Shown here: positions 18,218 through 27,034 of the stretch, piece by piece
Layout: every line of letters starts with the position of its first letter
Numbering within the stretch: the stretch's first letter is position 1
Assembly: GCF_001590865.1 (NCBI RefSeq)
Contig: NZ_BBUY01000003.1
Span: 482,743-546,742 of the forward strand
Direction: 5' to 3'
Length of the DNA: 64,000 nucleotides
DNA from: Streptomyces sp. NBRC 110611
Lineage (GTDB): Bacteria; Actinomycetota; Actinomycetes; Streptomycetales; Streptomycetaceae
Program-made: the position numbers and the translations under genes
Notes under the pieces: model-generated
The model's input: only the letters and a program-made list of their open reading frames with translations
Told to the model about the DNA's origin: nothing
Databases searched by the model: none

Positions 18218-19027
18218 TCAGGCGTTACGGCGGCGGCCGGCGAAGACGCCGAAGCCGACTCCAAGGACGCCGACGACGATACCGACGACGCCCAGGACAC
18301 GAGCCGTGGTGTCACTGGCGGATGCCGCGGTGGCCGTCGCGTTCTCGGTGCCGCCCTTGTCGTCGGCGCTGCCCGCGCCGGACGTGCCGTGGCCGTCGTC
18401 CTTGGCGGCGATCAGATTGAGCACCGGCGCCGGGTTCTCCGGCTCCGGGGCACCCTCCTTCACCGGCTCGATCCAGCGCACGACCTCCTTGTTGTCGTAC
18501 GTCTGGAGGGCCTTGAAGACGAGCTGGTCGGCGTCCGCGGGCAGCTTGCCGACGGAGACCGGGAACTGCTGGAACTGACCGGGCCGGACACCGCCCTTGT
18601 CCTCGTCCTCGGCCGTCCAAGTGATCTTCGAGGGGGCCTCGTTGATCTTCTCGCCGTGCATCTCGATCGGCTTGGCGAGCTTGGACTTGGTGACCTCGAC
18701 CTTCCAGCCGGGCACCGGCTGCGGCATGACCGAGGCCAGCGGGTGGTCGGCCGGCAGGGTGACCTCGAGCTTCACCGTCGAGGCGTTGTCCCGCTCGTTG
18801 GGCACCTTGAAGTTGACGACCGCGAAGCCGCCCTTCGCGGCCTCACCGGGCTGCACGCTGACGTGCGCGAAGGCCGGGCCCGCGAACAGCAGCACACCGC
18901 CGGCCGCGATACCGGCCACGAGCGGCAGTCGCGAGACCGTCGCCCGCACAGACCTCTTCAACACGGGCTGCTTCGCCGCAACCTTCTTCGCCGCAACCCT
19001 CTTCGACATCTCGACCATTTCTGACAT
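18218..19027 (-). CDS. YcnI-like DUF1775 copper-binding membrane protein
   Basis: 269 residues. A Lys-rich N-terminus and a signal segment end at GPAFAHVSVQP; the mature N-terminal His is the copper ligand of YcnI. The DUF1775 domain covers about residues 55-200 (FKVPNERDNASTVKLEV, PGWKVEV). The C-terminus has a linker, one transmembrane helix and RRRNA, a sortase-free membrane anchor. The ATG at 19027 is preferred over two nearby in-frame ATGs because GGAG lies ten bases upstream. It belongs to the copper gene set. Confidence 0.88.
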   Translation of the reverse strand: MSEMVEMSKRVAAKKVAAKQPVLKRSVRATVSRLPLVAGIAAGGVLLFAGPAFAHVSVQPGEAAKGGFAVVNFKVPNERDNASTVKLEVTLPADHPLASVMPQPVPGWKVEVTKSKLAKPIEMHGEKINEAPSKITWTAEDEDKGGVRPGQFQQFPVSVGKLPADADQLVFKALQTYDNKEVVRWIEPVKEGAPEPENPAPVLNLIAAKDDGHGTSGAGSADDKGGTENATATAASASDTTARVLGVVGIVVGVLGVGFGVFAGRRRNA

Positions 19028-19217
19028 ATCCGACGTCTCCGAAATCCGAGAGCGCTCCACAGGAACACTCCACAGGGAGGAAGGAGGCACTCAGCAGCCG
19101 CTGCAGCCGTTGCTGAGCACCACGAACGGTGGTGGATGGCACGCATGCGGCGGCACCGCGCGAGCCCGTACCCGGTCCAGTCCTGTTCTGTCCTGTGGGA
19201 GCGTGCTTCGCGTGACG

Positions 19218-20075
19218 TCAGGCCGCCAGGGCCAGGGCGGGCGGCCCTCGCCTGATGACACTGTGGTGGAGCTCGACGGTCTTGGGCCCCGGTTTGTCAT
19301 CCCCGTACGAAACGGGGGCGCGCAGCGCATCGTCCTGCGCTGGGCGGAGGCCCGCGAGCAGGGCGCGAACCAGCGTGAGCGACCCGCGCACGGCACCGAT
19401 CACCGATGCCACCGCGATCTCGTACGCCGCCGGGCCCGACAGCCGGACCAGCCGCCACAGCGCTGCCTCACCGCGGCGCAGCAGCCAGCCCACGGCGAGC
19501 GCGGCCAGCAGATGCATCAGCAGCATGGGCAGCGACGGCACCATGCAATGCGCCGCCCCCAGCTCAACGCCGCCCGTACCGGCTCCGGCCGGGGCGCTCA
19601 GTCCCGCCGTGGACGCCGCGTCGAGACCGCTCAGCCCGAGAACGCGCCGCGCTTCGGTGCCGTCCATCTGCCCTGCGCCGAGCCCGCACGTCAGATGCCG
19701 GGCGAGCGAGACCACTGCCCCCTCGGACAGCGCACCTGCCTGCCCACCACTCCCCGCCCCACCGGAAACCGGCATCGGCATCCGCATCGGCGGTGTCGGC
19801 TGCTGTCCCCAGGCGAACAGTGAGTGCAGAGCGAGCTGGCCCACGGCGAGTGCGGCGGCGATGCCCGGCAGCGAGCGTTCCCGCCCGGCCAGCGGAGCCG
19901 CGACCGCGAAGACCACGACGGCGGCCACACCCAGCGTCCACAGCGGTACGGCCGCACACGACGCGATCATGTGCCCGGCCGCGGACAGCACAACGCAGAC
20001 CGCGGCGAAGACCGCGGCTCTCAGCAGCCGCAGGTCGGCAGCGGCGCGTGCGGTGGAGGCGGGCGGGGTAGGCAT
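19218..20075 (-). CDS. integral membrane protein upstream of the copper genes
   Basis: 285 residues with about five or six hydrophobic helices: AAVFAAVCVVLSAAGHMIA, LWTLGVAAVVVFAVAAPL, IAAALAVGQLALHSLFAWG and MLLMHLLAALAVGWLLRRG. A Met-rich stretch PPMRMPMPVSG and a conserved Cys/His (HLTCGLG) could bind metal, but this is not proven. The C-terminus is cytoplasmic-like. It reads into the YcnI gene in the same direction about 190 bases away, suggesting a role in copper or cytochrome oxidase maturation. Confidence 0.75.
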   Translation of the reverse strand: MPTPPASTARAAADLRLLRAAVFAAVCVVLSAAGHMIASCAAVPLWTLGVAAVVVFAVAAPLAGRERSLPGIAAALAVGQLALHSLFAWGQQPTPPMRMPMPVSGGAGSGGQAGALSEGAVVSLARHLTCGLGAGQMDGTEARRVLGLSGLDAASTAGLSAPAGAGTGGVELGAAHCMVPSLPMLLMHLLAALAVGWLLRRGEAALWRLVRLSGPAAYEIAVASVIGAVRGSLTLVRALLAGLRPAQDDALRAPVSYGDDKPGPKTVELHHSVIRRGPPALALAA

Positions 20076-20344
20076 GGCCGCGCCATCATCCCACTGCCAC
20101 TGTCGCCTGCCTACGGCAGGGCAGCCGTCCAGGGGGCGCGTAGAGGGGTGTCAAGGGCGGCCGACAGGGCGCGCGGCGGCGCACGTGGCAGCGCTTCATC
20201 CAGAGCGTGCGCTCAGTCTTCTACACCGTGCGCTCAGTCTTCGCATCCGCCGAACGAGCGGTATCACCGTCCGGACATGCTTACGGACCTTGGGGCACGG
20301 CAATAGGTAACGATATGTCGAGCCGCGGCCAGGAGGCTGGAGCG

Positions 20345-20839
20345 ATGAGCATCTGGTGGTCACTCCATTTGCGGCGTGAGGCTGCGAGCGTGCCGCTCGC
20401 CCGCCGCCTGCTGCTGGGCACGATGGAGACAGCGGGCGTCGACCCGGACATCTGTTACGACCTGTCGGTCGCCCTCTCCGAAGCCTGCGCGAACGCCGTC
20501 GAGCACGGCGGCGACGCGGCCAGCGAGGATTACCGCGTCACGGTCTTCATCGACGGCGACACCTGCCGTATCGAGGTCACGGACTCGGGTCCCGGCTTCC
20601 GCGCCTGCCCGCCCCCGGCCCCACCCCATACGGCCGCGGGCCGCGCCCTCCCGCCGGCCCCTGTACCCACCCCCGCGCAGGCTCCCGCTTTTGCGGAAGA
20701 AGGCCGGGGGCTCTTTCTGATCGAGGCCCTCACCGACCACGTCCGCTACCGCAACCGCACAGGCCGCCCCGGCGCCGTCGTCAGCTTCGACAAGATCCTC
20801 AAGTGGCGCGAGGGCGCCGCCCTCCCCATGGCGTCGTGA
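20345..20839 (+). CDS. serine-kinase-type ATP-binding regulator (anti-sigma-like)
   Basis: 164 residues with the HATPase fold of RsbW-like anti-sigma kinases: N box LSEACANAVEHGG, G1 box VTDSGPGF and G2-like EEGRGLFLIEALTDHV. A Pro/Ala-rich insertion of about 35 residues separates G1 and G2. The ATG at 20345 has AGGAGG eight bases upstream; an ATG at 20315 is less likely. Such proteins control sigma factors by phosphorylating anti-anti-sigma partners; no partner gene is adjacent. Confidence 0.88.
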   Translation: MSIWWSLHLRREAASVPLARRLLLGTMETAGVDPDICYDLSVALSEACANAVEHGGDAASEDYRVTVFIDGDTCRIEVTDSGPGFRACPPPAPPHTAAGRALPPAPVPTPAQAPAFAEEGRGLFLIEALTDHVRYRNRTGRPGAVVSFDKILKWREGAALPMAS

Positions 20840-21054
20840 GCGGTAGGCCAGGGCGGCCCCGCCCGTCGTTGGCCCAGCCACTGCAATGACGGGTGCGGGG
20901 GGCCACTTGGGGAGGGAAAACGCAACTTCGACATGGTCGGCAGAGGTGGCTACCTTCGCCTGGTCTTCGGCGATCGCCCACGGTCGCACAGGAGTTCCTT
21001 CAGGCTGAGCCACCCGCGGGGCCACACCAGGCACCCCCGACCACGGAGAGATGC

Positions 21055-21612
21055 ATGCCTCGTCTTGCGCTGTACACATTCGGTGTTCTGAAGTCGCCGC
21101 TCGCCGATCCCGCACCTCTCACGCGCGAGTTCTACGACATTGGTGAGGTCGTCTACCAGCAGATCAGCCAGCAGCCCGGATACCTCGCTCATGCGGATGC
21201 GGCAGGCGGCAGCCGGGGCTCACACTTCGACTTGGACTGGGGTGCGTGGGGAGAGTTCGCCGTACCGGCCTGGTACGGCAAGGGCCGTACGGTGGAAACC
21301 ACCGCCCTGGCCGCGACCCTCTCGCTCTGGACCGACCTGCGCCCCGCCTTCGACGCCATCTACACCGGTCTGCACCGTGAGGCGCTGAACAGGCGTTACG
21401 ACTGGTTCGAGAGGACAGAACAGCCGGGTTACGTGTTCTGGTGGGTCTCCGACGGCGTGATACCCACCTGGCAGGACGGGGTTTCCAGGCTGGAGCACCT
21501 CCACGACCACGGCTCCGCGCCGCACGCCTTCACCTTCCACCGCTCGTTCGCCCCGGACGGAACTCCGACCAGGATCAAAGGCATCGGGCCGAAGAGCGAC
21601 CAGGTTCGCTGA
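21055..21612 (+). CDS. DUF3291 domain protein
   Basis: 185 residues matching DUF3291: an N-terminal ALYTFGVLKSPLADP, SLWTDLRPAFDAIYTGLHREAL, and a C-terminal EHLHDHGSAPHAFTFHRSF. The fold is probably a dimeric alpha/beta barrel like antibiotic-biosynthesis monooxygenases; the activity is unknown. ATG at 21055 chosen because GGAGAG lies four bases upstream and homologues start MPRLALYTF. Confidence 0.8.
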   Translation: MPRLALYTFGVLKSPLADPAPLTREFYDIGEVVYQQISQQPGYLAHADAAGGSRGSHFDLDWGAWGEFAVPAWYGKGRTVETTALAATLSLWTDLRPAFDAIYTGLHREALNRRYDWFERTEQPGYVFWWVSDGVIPTWQDGVSRLEHLHDHGSAPHAFTFHRSFAPDGTPTRIKGIGPKSDQVR

Positions 21613-21696
21613 GGCGTTTTTTCGTGGTGGTTCCGGGTAGAAGTGTGGAGACGTGTTTGGGGCGTTGAGGTAATTCGATGGGTCGGGGGGCCGCGT

Positions 21697-22023
21697 ATGA
21701 GTAGTGCGTCATCGTCGTATCCGGAAGGCACAGCGGGCGCAGCGCCTGATTCCAGCGGAGTGCCTGATTCCGAGCGGCGGCCTCCCAAGGTGAAGCGGAT
21801 CGCTCTCAAGCCACCTGCCCCCGGACCGCTGCCCGAGCGAGAAGGCTTCAGCGATGAGCAGCCCGACCCGCTCGACTCGTTACTGAAGAAGGTCCGCCGA
21901 GGGGAGAAGATCGCCGCGCCCGGCGGGAAGCAGGAGAGCGGCGAGCGGGATCTCCATGACGAAGAGTGGCGCGCTCACGACAGCAGCGGTCCGTACGGCC
22001 AACGGCGTCGCCGTCGGAACTGA
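21697..22023 (+). CDS. small disordered hypothetical protein
   Basis: 108 residues from the ATG at 21697. It is Pro/Ser-rich at the start, charged in the middle (DPLDSLLKKVRRGEKIAAPGG) and ends in an Arg run. It has no recognisable domain, signal peptide or membrane segment. Codon third positions are G/C-rich as in real genes, but the ribosome site (GGGGGG) is poor. It may be a genuine small protein or chance. Confidence 0.4.
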   Translation: MSSASSSYPEGTAGAAPDSSGVPDSERRPPKVKRIALKPPAPGPLPEREGFSDEQPDPLDSLLKKVRRGEKIAAPGGKQESGERDLHDEEWRAHDSSGPYGQRRRRRN

Positions 22024-22156
22024 TCGGACTGATCGGACCGATCGGACCGATCGGAACTGATTGGCGTGAGCGAGTCCTTCACGTTCCTTGCGTCATGTAC
22101 CTGTATCTGTACCTCTACCTGCACCTGCACCTGCACCTGTGGCTGTGCTTGTGCTG
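22024..22156. repeat. GATCGGACC and hexamer (tACCTG) tandem repeats
   Basis: Bases 22022-22062 hold four to five copies of GATCGGAC(C/T). Bases 22095-22156 hold about ten six-base units of the ACCTGT/ACCTGC type. The pair sits between convergent genes, where transcripts end; neither makes a strong single hairpin. Confidence 0.65.
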
Positions 22157-22159
22157 TGG

Positions 22160-23749
22160 TCAGGAGCAGACGGTGCCGTTCGCCGGGACCTTGCCGTCCA
22201 GCAGGTGTCCGTTCACGGCCTTGGTGGCGCACTGATCGGTGCCGTACGTGCCATGGCCCTCACCCTTGACGGTGAGCAGTACGCCCACCCCCTTCCCGAG
22301 CTTGTCGGCCATCTTCCGGGCGCCCTCGACGGGCGTCGCCGGGTCGCCCGCGTTCCCGATGACGACGATGGGGGCGGCGCCCGGCGCCGAGACCTCCGGG
22401 GTGTCGCTCGTGCCGGTGACCGGCCAGCCGGTGCAGCCCAGCAGGCCCTTCGCGGTCATCTCGCCGAAGACCGGTGACGCCTTGCGGAACTCCGGCAGCC
22501 TGGCCTGCACTTCCTCGGGAGTGCTGCGTTGCTTGGTGTCGGCGCAGTTGATCGCGGCGTTGGCGACCTGCATGTTGCTGTAGCGCCCCTTGTCGTCCCG
22601 GCCGCTGAGGATGTCGGCCAGCAGCATCAGGCCGTCGCCGCTGCCCTGCTCCGCGGCGGAGAGCGAGGACGTCAGGATCGGCCAGGCCTCCTTGGAGTAG
22701 AGCGCCGAGGCGATGCCGACGACCGCCTGCTCCTGGGTGAGCTTGCGCCCGCTCTCGGTCGGCAGCGGCTGCCGGCCGGTCTTCTCCAGCAGATCGACGA
22801 TCCGCCGGCGCCCCTCCTCGGCGCTCTGGTACGGGCAGTCGCCGCCCGTCTTGGCGCAGTCGGCGAGGTAGTTGTCCAGCGCCTGCTGGAAGCCTTTCGC
22901 CTGTCCCAGGGATTCCTGTACCGAGTCCTGGGTCGGGTCGACCACGGCGTCCAGGACCGTACGTCCCACCTTCTTCGGGAACAAGTGGGCGTAGACGCCG
23001 CCCAGTTCGGTCCCGTAGGAGATCCCGAAGTAGTTGAGCTTGGCATCGCCCAGAACCTGGCGCATCAGGTCCATGTCGCGGGCCGCGCTCTCGGTGCCGA
23101 CGTGTGCGAGCACCTTCCCGGAGTTCTTCTCGCAGGCCGCCGCGTTCTTCCTGTTCTGCTCGGCCGTCCTGGTGAGGTCGAGGTTCTGGGCGCGCTGCTC
23201 GTCCATCTCCCTGTCGCTCAGGCACTTCACGCCCGTGCTGTCGCCGACGCCTCGCGGGTCGAAACTGACCAGGTCGTAGCGTGCGCGCAAGGGCTGGGCC
23301 GCGTCGTAACCAGGCAGCGTGGCCACGCCTGACGCGCCCGGGCCGCCGAAGTTGAAGACCAGCGAGCCGATCCGCCTGCCGTCCTTGCCCTGGGTCTTGG
23401 CCTTGGCGCGGATCATCGCGAGGTCGATGGTGTCGCCGGTGGGCTTGGCGTAATCGAGGGGGGCCTTCAGCGTCGCGCACTCCCATGCCGTGCCGTCCGG
23501 GAGCTTGCCGGGCGCCTTGCCCTCGCCACCCTGGGCGGCGGACGGCACCGGGCAGGGCTGCCAGTCGAGCTTCTGGGAGGTGAGCGAGGCGGGCAGCGCG
23601 GCGGCCGCTGGGGTGCCCGGCGTTGCGCGGCCTCCGCTGTCCTTGCTCTCGTCCTCGCCCTTGGTGCCGGTGCAGGCGGTGGCACCGAGGGCGAGGAGGA
23701 GGGAGGCGGAGAGGAGGGTGGTGGTTCTCGGGGTGAGAAAACTGGGCAT
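22160..23749 (-). CDS. secreted tripeptidyl-aminopeptidase-like hydrolase (lipoprotein)
   Basis: 529 residues. Lipobox ALGATACTG near residue 26. Alpha/beta-hydrolase with oxyanion region NFGGPGASG, nucleophile GISYGTELGG, Asp in GNAGDPATPVEGARKM and His in GEGHGTYG; the last two lie in the TAP-like C-terminal domain. Homologues (SlpD/SlpE and tripeptidyl aminopeptidase of Streptomyces) remove N-terminal tripeptides outside the cell. The upstream 130 bases are a G-rich GTGGGGT repeat. Confidence 0.9.
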   Translation of the reverse strand: MPSFLTPRTTTLLSASLLLALGATACTGTKGEDESKDSGGRATPGTPAAAALPASLTSQKLDWQPCPVPSAAQGGEGKAPGKLPDGTAWECATLKAPLDYAKPTGDTIDLAMIRAKAKTQGKDGRRIGSLVFNFGGPGASGVATLPGYDAAQPLRARYDLVSFDPRGVGDSTGVKCLSDREMDEQRAQNLDLTRTAEQNRKNAAACEKNSGKVLAHVGTESAARDMDLMRQVLGDAKLNYFGISYGTELGGVYAHLFPKKVGRTVLDAVVDPTQDSVQESLGQAKGFQQALDNYLADCAKTGGDCPYQSAEEGRRRIVDLLEKTGRQPLPTESGRKLTQEQAVVGIASALYSKEAWPILTSSLSAAEQGSGDGLMLLADILSGRDDKGRYSNMQVANAAINCADTKQRSTPEEVQARLPEFRKASPVFGEMTAKGLLGCTGWPVTGTSDTPEVSAPGAAPIVVIGNAGDPATPVEGARKMADKLGKGVGVLLTVKGEGHGTYGTDQCATKAVNGHLLDGKVPANGTVCS

Positions 23750-23881
23750 TTGGGTCCCTCTGGGGTGGAGTGGCGTGGGGTGGGGTGGGGCGGGGCCGGA
23801 TGGTGTGCGGGTGGTGTGGTGGCGGTGCGGTTCGGTGCGCGGTGTTGTGGCGGTGCGGTCGGGTGTGCGGGGCTGCTGTTG

Positions 23882-24535
23882 TCAGGCGCCCAGGCCGGCG
23901 TCCCGGGCCAGGAGGGCGGCCTGGACGCGGTTCTCGCAGCCCAGCTTGGCAAGGATGCGGCTCACGTACGTCTTGACCGTGGCCTCGCTCATATGGATGC
24001 GCTGCCCGGCGTCCGCGTTGGAGAGGCCCTCGCCCAGCAGTGCCAGGACCTCCTGTTCGCGCTCCGTCAGTGTCTCCAGGCGGCGGCGGGCCTGCTCGGC
24101 GCGGCGTACGGTCTGGCCGGAGGCCAGGGAGTCCACGACGTGGCGGGTGGCGCCCGGCGAGAGGTACGCGTCGCCGGCCGCGGCCGCCCGCACCGCGCGC
24201 AGCAGCTCCGCGGGGGCCGAGTCCTTGAGGAGGAAACCCGAGCTGCCGTCCGCCAGGGCGCGGAGTACGTTCTGCTGTTCGCCGAAGGTCGTCAGGATCA
24301 GTACCCGGGTGTCGGGGACGGCCCGGCGCAGTTCGGCCAGCGCGGTCAGCCCGTCCATGACCGGCATCTGGATGTCGAGCAGTACGACGTCCACACGCTG
24401 GGCCCGGGCCAGGTCGACCGCCTCCCGGCCGTTCGCGGCCTCCGCGACGACGTCGATGTCGTCGGCCGAGCCCAGAATCATCCTGATGCCCGCCCTGATG
24501 AGCGGCTCGTCGTCCGTGACGAGAACTCTGATCAC
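23882..24535 (-). CDS. NarL/LuxR-type response regulator
   Basis: 217 residues: receiver domain with acidic pair DDE near residue 8, phospho-acceptor Asp in VVLLDIQMPVMDG, and a C-terminal LuxR-type helix-turn-helix (LTEREQEVLALLGEGLSNADAGQRIHMSEATVKTYVSRIL). GTG start at 24535. It follows the histidine kinase gene in the same direction, 219 bases away, and is probably its partner. The gap holds a GATGCC hexamer repeat (about 24648-24690). Confidence 0.93.
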   Translation of the reverse strand: MIRVLVTDDEPLIRAGIRMILGSADDIDVVAEAANGREAVDLARAQRVDVVLLDIQMPVMDGLTALAELRRAVPDTRVLILTTFGEQQNVLRALADGSSGFLLKDSAPAELLRAVRAAAAGDAYLSPGATRHVVDSLASGQTVRRAEQARRRLETLTEREQEVLALLGEGLSNADAGQRIHMSEATVKTYVSRILAKLGCENRVQAALLARDAGLGA

Positions 24536-24754
24536 GACTCTCCCGTGCTCTGCCGGTCTGCTGGGCCGTTCCGAGCGGTCAGGCCGTTCCGAGCGGGTCT
24601 GGCCGCCTGGTCACGGTGACATCATCCCTGAGCCGGTCGCCCCATGCGGATGCCGATGCCGATGCCGATGCGTATGCGGATGCGGAGCGAGGCGCCTGCC
24701 GCCAGCCGCCAGGCGCCATCCGGGAGGCGGTACGCCACGGTGCAGCTGCCATGC

Positions 24755-26779
24755 TCACGGTTTGACCTCGAAGGACTTCTTCTCGATCAGCTTGCCGTCC
24801 TTGAAGCAGAACCGGAAGACAGGACTGTTGTCCCAGCTGCTGCCCATCTCCGTGGACTCCAGGCTGAGGCATGTCGCCCCCTCGGGCACGGGCGGTGCGC
24901 CCTTGCCCAGGTCGGTGGCCAGGTCGCTGGGCAGAGCCGAGTCCCCGTCCGGCAGTTGCTTGCGCACCTCTGCCTCGGACTGGCCCACCTTCACCTCGTC
25001 GTACTGCTTCGGCTCGATCATGGTCTTGTTCGCCTCGCCCGCGAGGAAGATCCCCATGCCGACCAAGGCGGCCACCAGCAGCAGGGCGAGGGCTGCCGCC
25101 ACTCCGCAGCCGATGGCTATGCCACTGCTCCTGTTGTTCTTGCTCATCGCTCTGGCCAGCTCCTTCGGCAGACCGTCCCGGTAGATGACCGGATCACTCT
25201 GGCCCGGGGAGCCCGCCGGAATCTGCCGCCGAACGTCGTCCGTCGGAGCGACGAACGGTCCCTCTGCGGGGGCGGCCCACGGATCCTCCGGCGAGGGGCT
25301 CGGGGCACCGCCCTCCGGGGAGGAGTACGGCAGTACGCCCGCCAGCCGGAAGCCGCCGTCCGCCGTGGGGCCGGCGTGCACCATGCCGCCGATGAGCCGG
25401 GTCCGTTCGCCCAGCCCGGTCAGTCCCTGGCCGCCGCTCACCGCCTTCCGGGCGTCGTCCGCCGCCGTCGCCGGTACGGGTCCGTTCGCGACCTCCACGA
25501 CCAGCGAGTCCGGCTCGTACCGCAGCGCAATGGTGATCGAGGCGCCAGGGGAGTGCTTGTGGGCGTTGGTCAGGCCCTCCTGGGCGATGCGGTACGCCGC
25601 GTGATCGGCGGTCGGGGGGAGCGGGCGCGGCTCGCCGGAGCGCCGCAGCTGCACGTCCGTCCCCGCGTTCCGCGACGCCGTCACCAGGCTCTCGATACCG
25701 GCCACCCCGCGCGACGGCGCCGTGGCCTCCTCCGCCCCCATGGCCGCGAGAGCTTGGGAGCCCGAGCCGGGACGCGGGGCGGCACTCCCGTGAACTCCGT
25801 GAACTCCGTGGGCCCCGTGAACCCCATGGTTCCCATGATCCCCGTGGCCCCCGTGGCCCCCGTGGCCCCCGTGGCCCCCGTGGCCCCCGTGAACCCCGTA
25901 GACCTCGTGATCGGGGGCCTGGGTGCCGTCCCGCAGCAGCCCCACCACCTCGCGCAGCTCGTGCATCGCGGCCACCGAGGCCTCGCGCAGCACCCCCACG
26001 GCCTCGCGCTGCCGCCCGGTCAGCTCGCGGTCCACCTCCAGCGCACCGGTGTGCACCGAGATCAGCGCGAGCTGATGGCCCAGGCTGTCGTGCATGTCCT
26101 GTGCGATGCGCTGGCGCTCCCGCAACCGGGCCTGTCCGGCGATCATCGCGCGCTCGCGCAGCAGATGGGCGTTGTACTGCCGGAGGGTGTCCAGCAGCGT
26201 CCGGCGCTGTGACCAGTAGCGGCCGGCGAGGCCGGGCACGATGTCCACAACCAGCAGCGTCAGGGTGGTGAGGACCAGCGACAGCGGCGAGGAGAGAGGC
26301 ATCCGCAGGAAGCTGAGGCCGAAGTCGAGGACGTACGCGAGGGTGAAGGTGCCGAGCGCCTTGCCGACGTGGGAGATCCGCCGTCCGGCCGACCAGGCGG
26401 CGAGGAGGATCAGCGGGAAGAGTCCGAACAACACGGTCGAACCGGCGGCGGACACCAGCAGTACAGTCGCCGGCAGCACCCGGCGCAGCAGCGACAGCAC
26501 TACGGCAGCGAGCGCGACGGCGACGACCCGTACGATGCCTTCGCCGCCCAGGCCCTCGATACCCGCCGCCAGCAGGCCCAGCACCACACCCAGCAGCGAT
26601 TCGCCCGCGATGCGCCCGGGCGGCCACATCCCGGGATCGCGGAGAGCCCTGAGGGGGTCGGCCAGCCGCCGGGGTGCCGAACGCAGCCACTCCGCCACTG
26701 CCTGGCGGGCCGGTATCGAAGGGCGATCCGGCGAAGGGCGACCCGGTATCGCAGGGTCCGTACGTTCCACAGGTGTCAC
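24755..26779 (-). CDS. histidine kinase with Gly-His repeat and C-terminal membrane domain
   Basis: 674 residues from the GTG at 26779 (a TTG at 26845 is possible). About five transmembrane helices fill residues 55-190. The HisKA_3 phospho-acceptor is in RQRIAQDMHDSLGHQLALIS (His near 230). Residues about 295-331 are a Gly-His repeat. The HATPase domain has YRIAQEGLTNAHKHSPG and GQGLTGLGERTRLIGG. Beyond the usual kinase end the frame continues through a linker, a transmembrane helix (IAIGCGVAAALALLLVAAL) and an outside domain with VKVGQSEAEVRKQLPDG. A separate gene starting at the ATG at 25147 (AAGGAG 12 bases upstream) is an alternative for that end. Confidence 0.85.
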   Translation of the reverse strand: MTPVERTDPAIPGRPSPDRPSIPARQAVAEWLRSAPRRLADPLRALRDPGMWPPGRIAGESLLGVVLGLLAAGIEGLGGEGIVRVVAVALAAVVLSLLRRVLPATVLLVSAAGSTVLFGLFPLILLAAWSAGRRISHVGKALGTFTLAYVLDFGLSFLRMPLSSPLSLVLTTLTLLVVDIVPGLAGRYWSQRRTLLDTLRQYNAHLLRERAMIAGQARLRERQRIAQDMHDSLGHQLALISVHTGALEVDRELTGRQREAVGVLREASVAAMHELREVVGLLRDGTQAPDHEVYGVHGGHGGHGGHGGHGGHGDHGNHGVHGAHGVHGVHGSAAPRPGSGSQALAAMGAEEATAPSRGVAGIESLVTASRNAGTDVQLRRSGEPRPLPPTADHAAYRIAQEGLTNAHKHSPGASITIALRYEPDSLVVEVANGPVPATAADDARKAVSGGQGLTGLGERTRLIGGMVHAGPTADGGFRLAGVLPYSSPEGGAPSPSPEDPWAAPAEGPFVAPTDDVRRQIPAGSPGQSDPVIYRDGLPKELARAMSKNNRSSGIAIGCGVAAALALLLVAALVGMGIFLAGEANKTMIEPKQYDEVKVGQSEAEVRKQLPDGDSALPSDLATDLGKGAPPVPEGATCLSLESTEMGSSWDNSPVFRFCFKDGKLIEKKSFEVKP
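25788..25908. repeat. in-frame CCCCCGTGG repeat coding for Gly-Gly-His
   Basis: About thirteen degenerate copies of a nine-base unit, the last six nearly identical, lie inside the kinase gene. On the coding strand they read HGG/HGX triplets between the dimerisation and ATPase domains. Near-identical units suggest recent slippage. Confidence 0.85.
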
Positions 26780-27034
26780 CCGGCAACGGTAAGCAAACCG
26801 CCGCGCGCGGGACAGCGCCTTTCGTCGCGAGGCAGGAGCGACCAAAGTCCCGCTACCCGCAGTGCCGACATCCGCGACCCGCAGTAGCGCTGTCCGCTAC
26901 CCACCGTGTCCGCACCCGCCGCCCGCCTCGCTGCCCCGTTCCGCCAGGGGAACGGCCGTCGTGATCAAGCCATCGAACGGGCTATCGTGCCCCCCAGCCG
27001 GTTCTGGTGTCCGAGCAGGGGAGAAGGTCTCACG

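Noticed and set aside
22095..22156. CRISPR array
   Set aside because: The repeats are six-base units without spacers; no cas genes are in the window.
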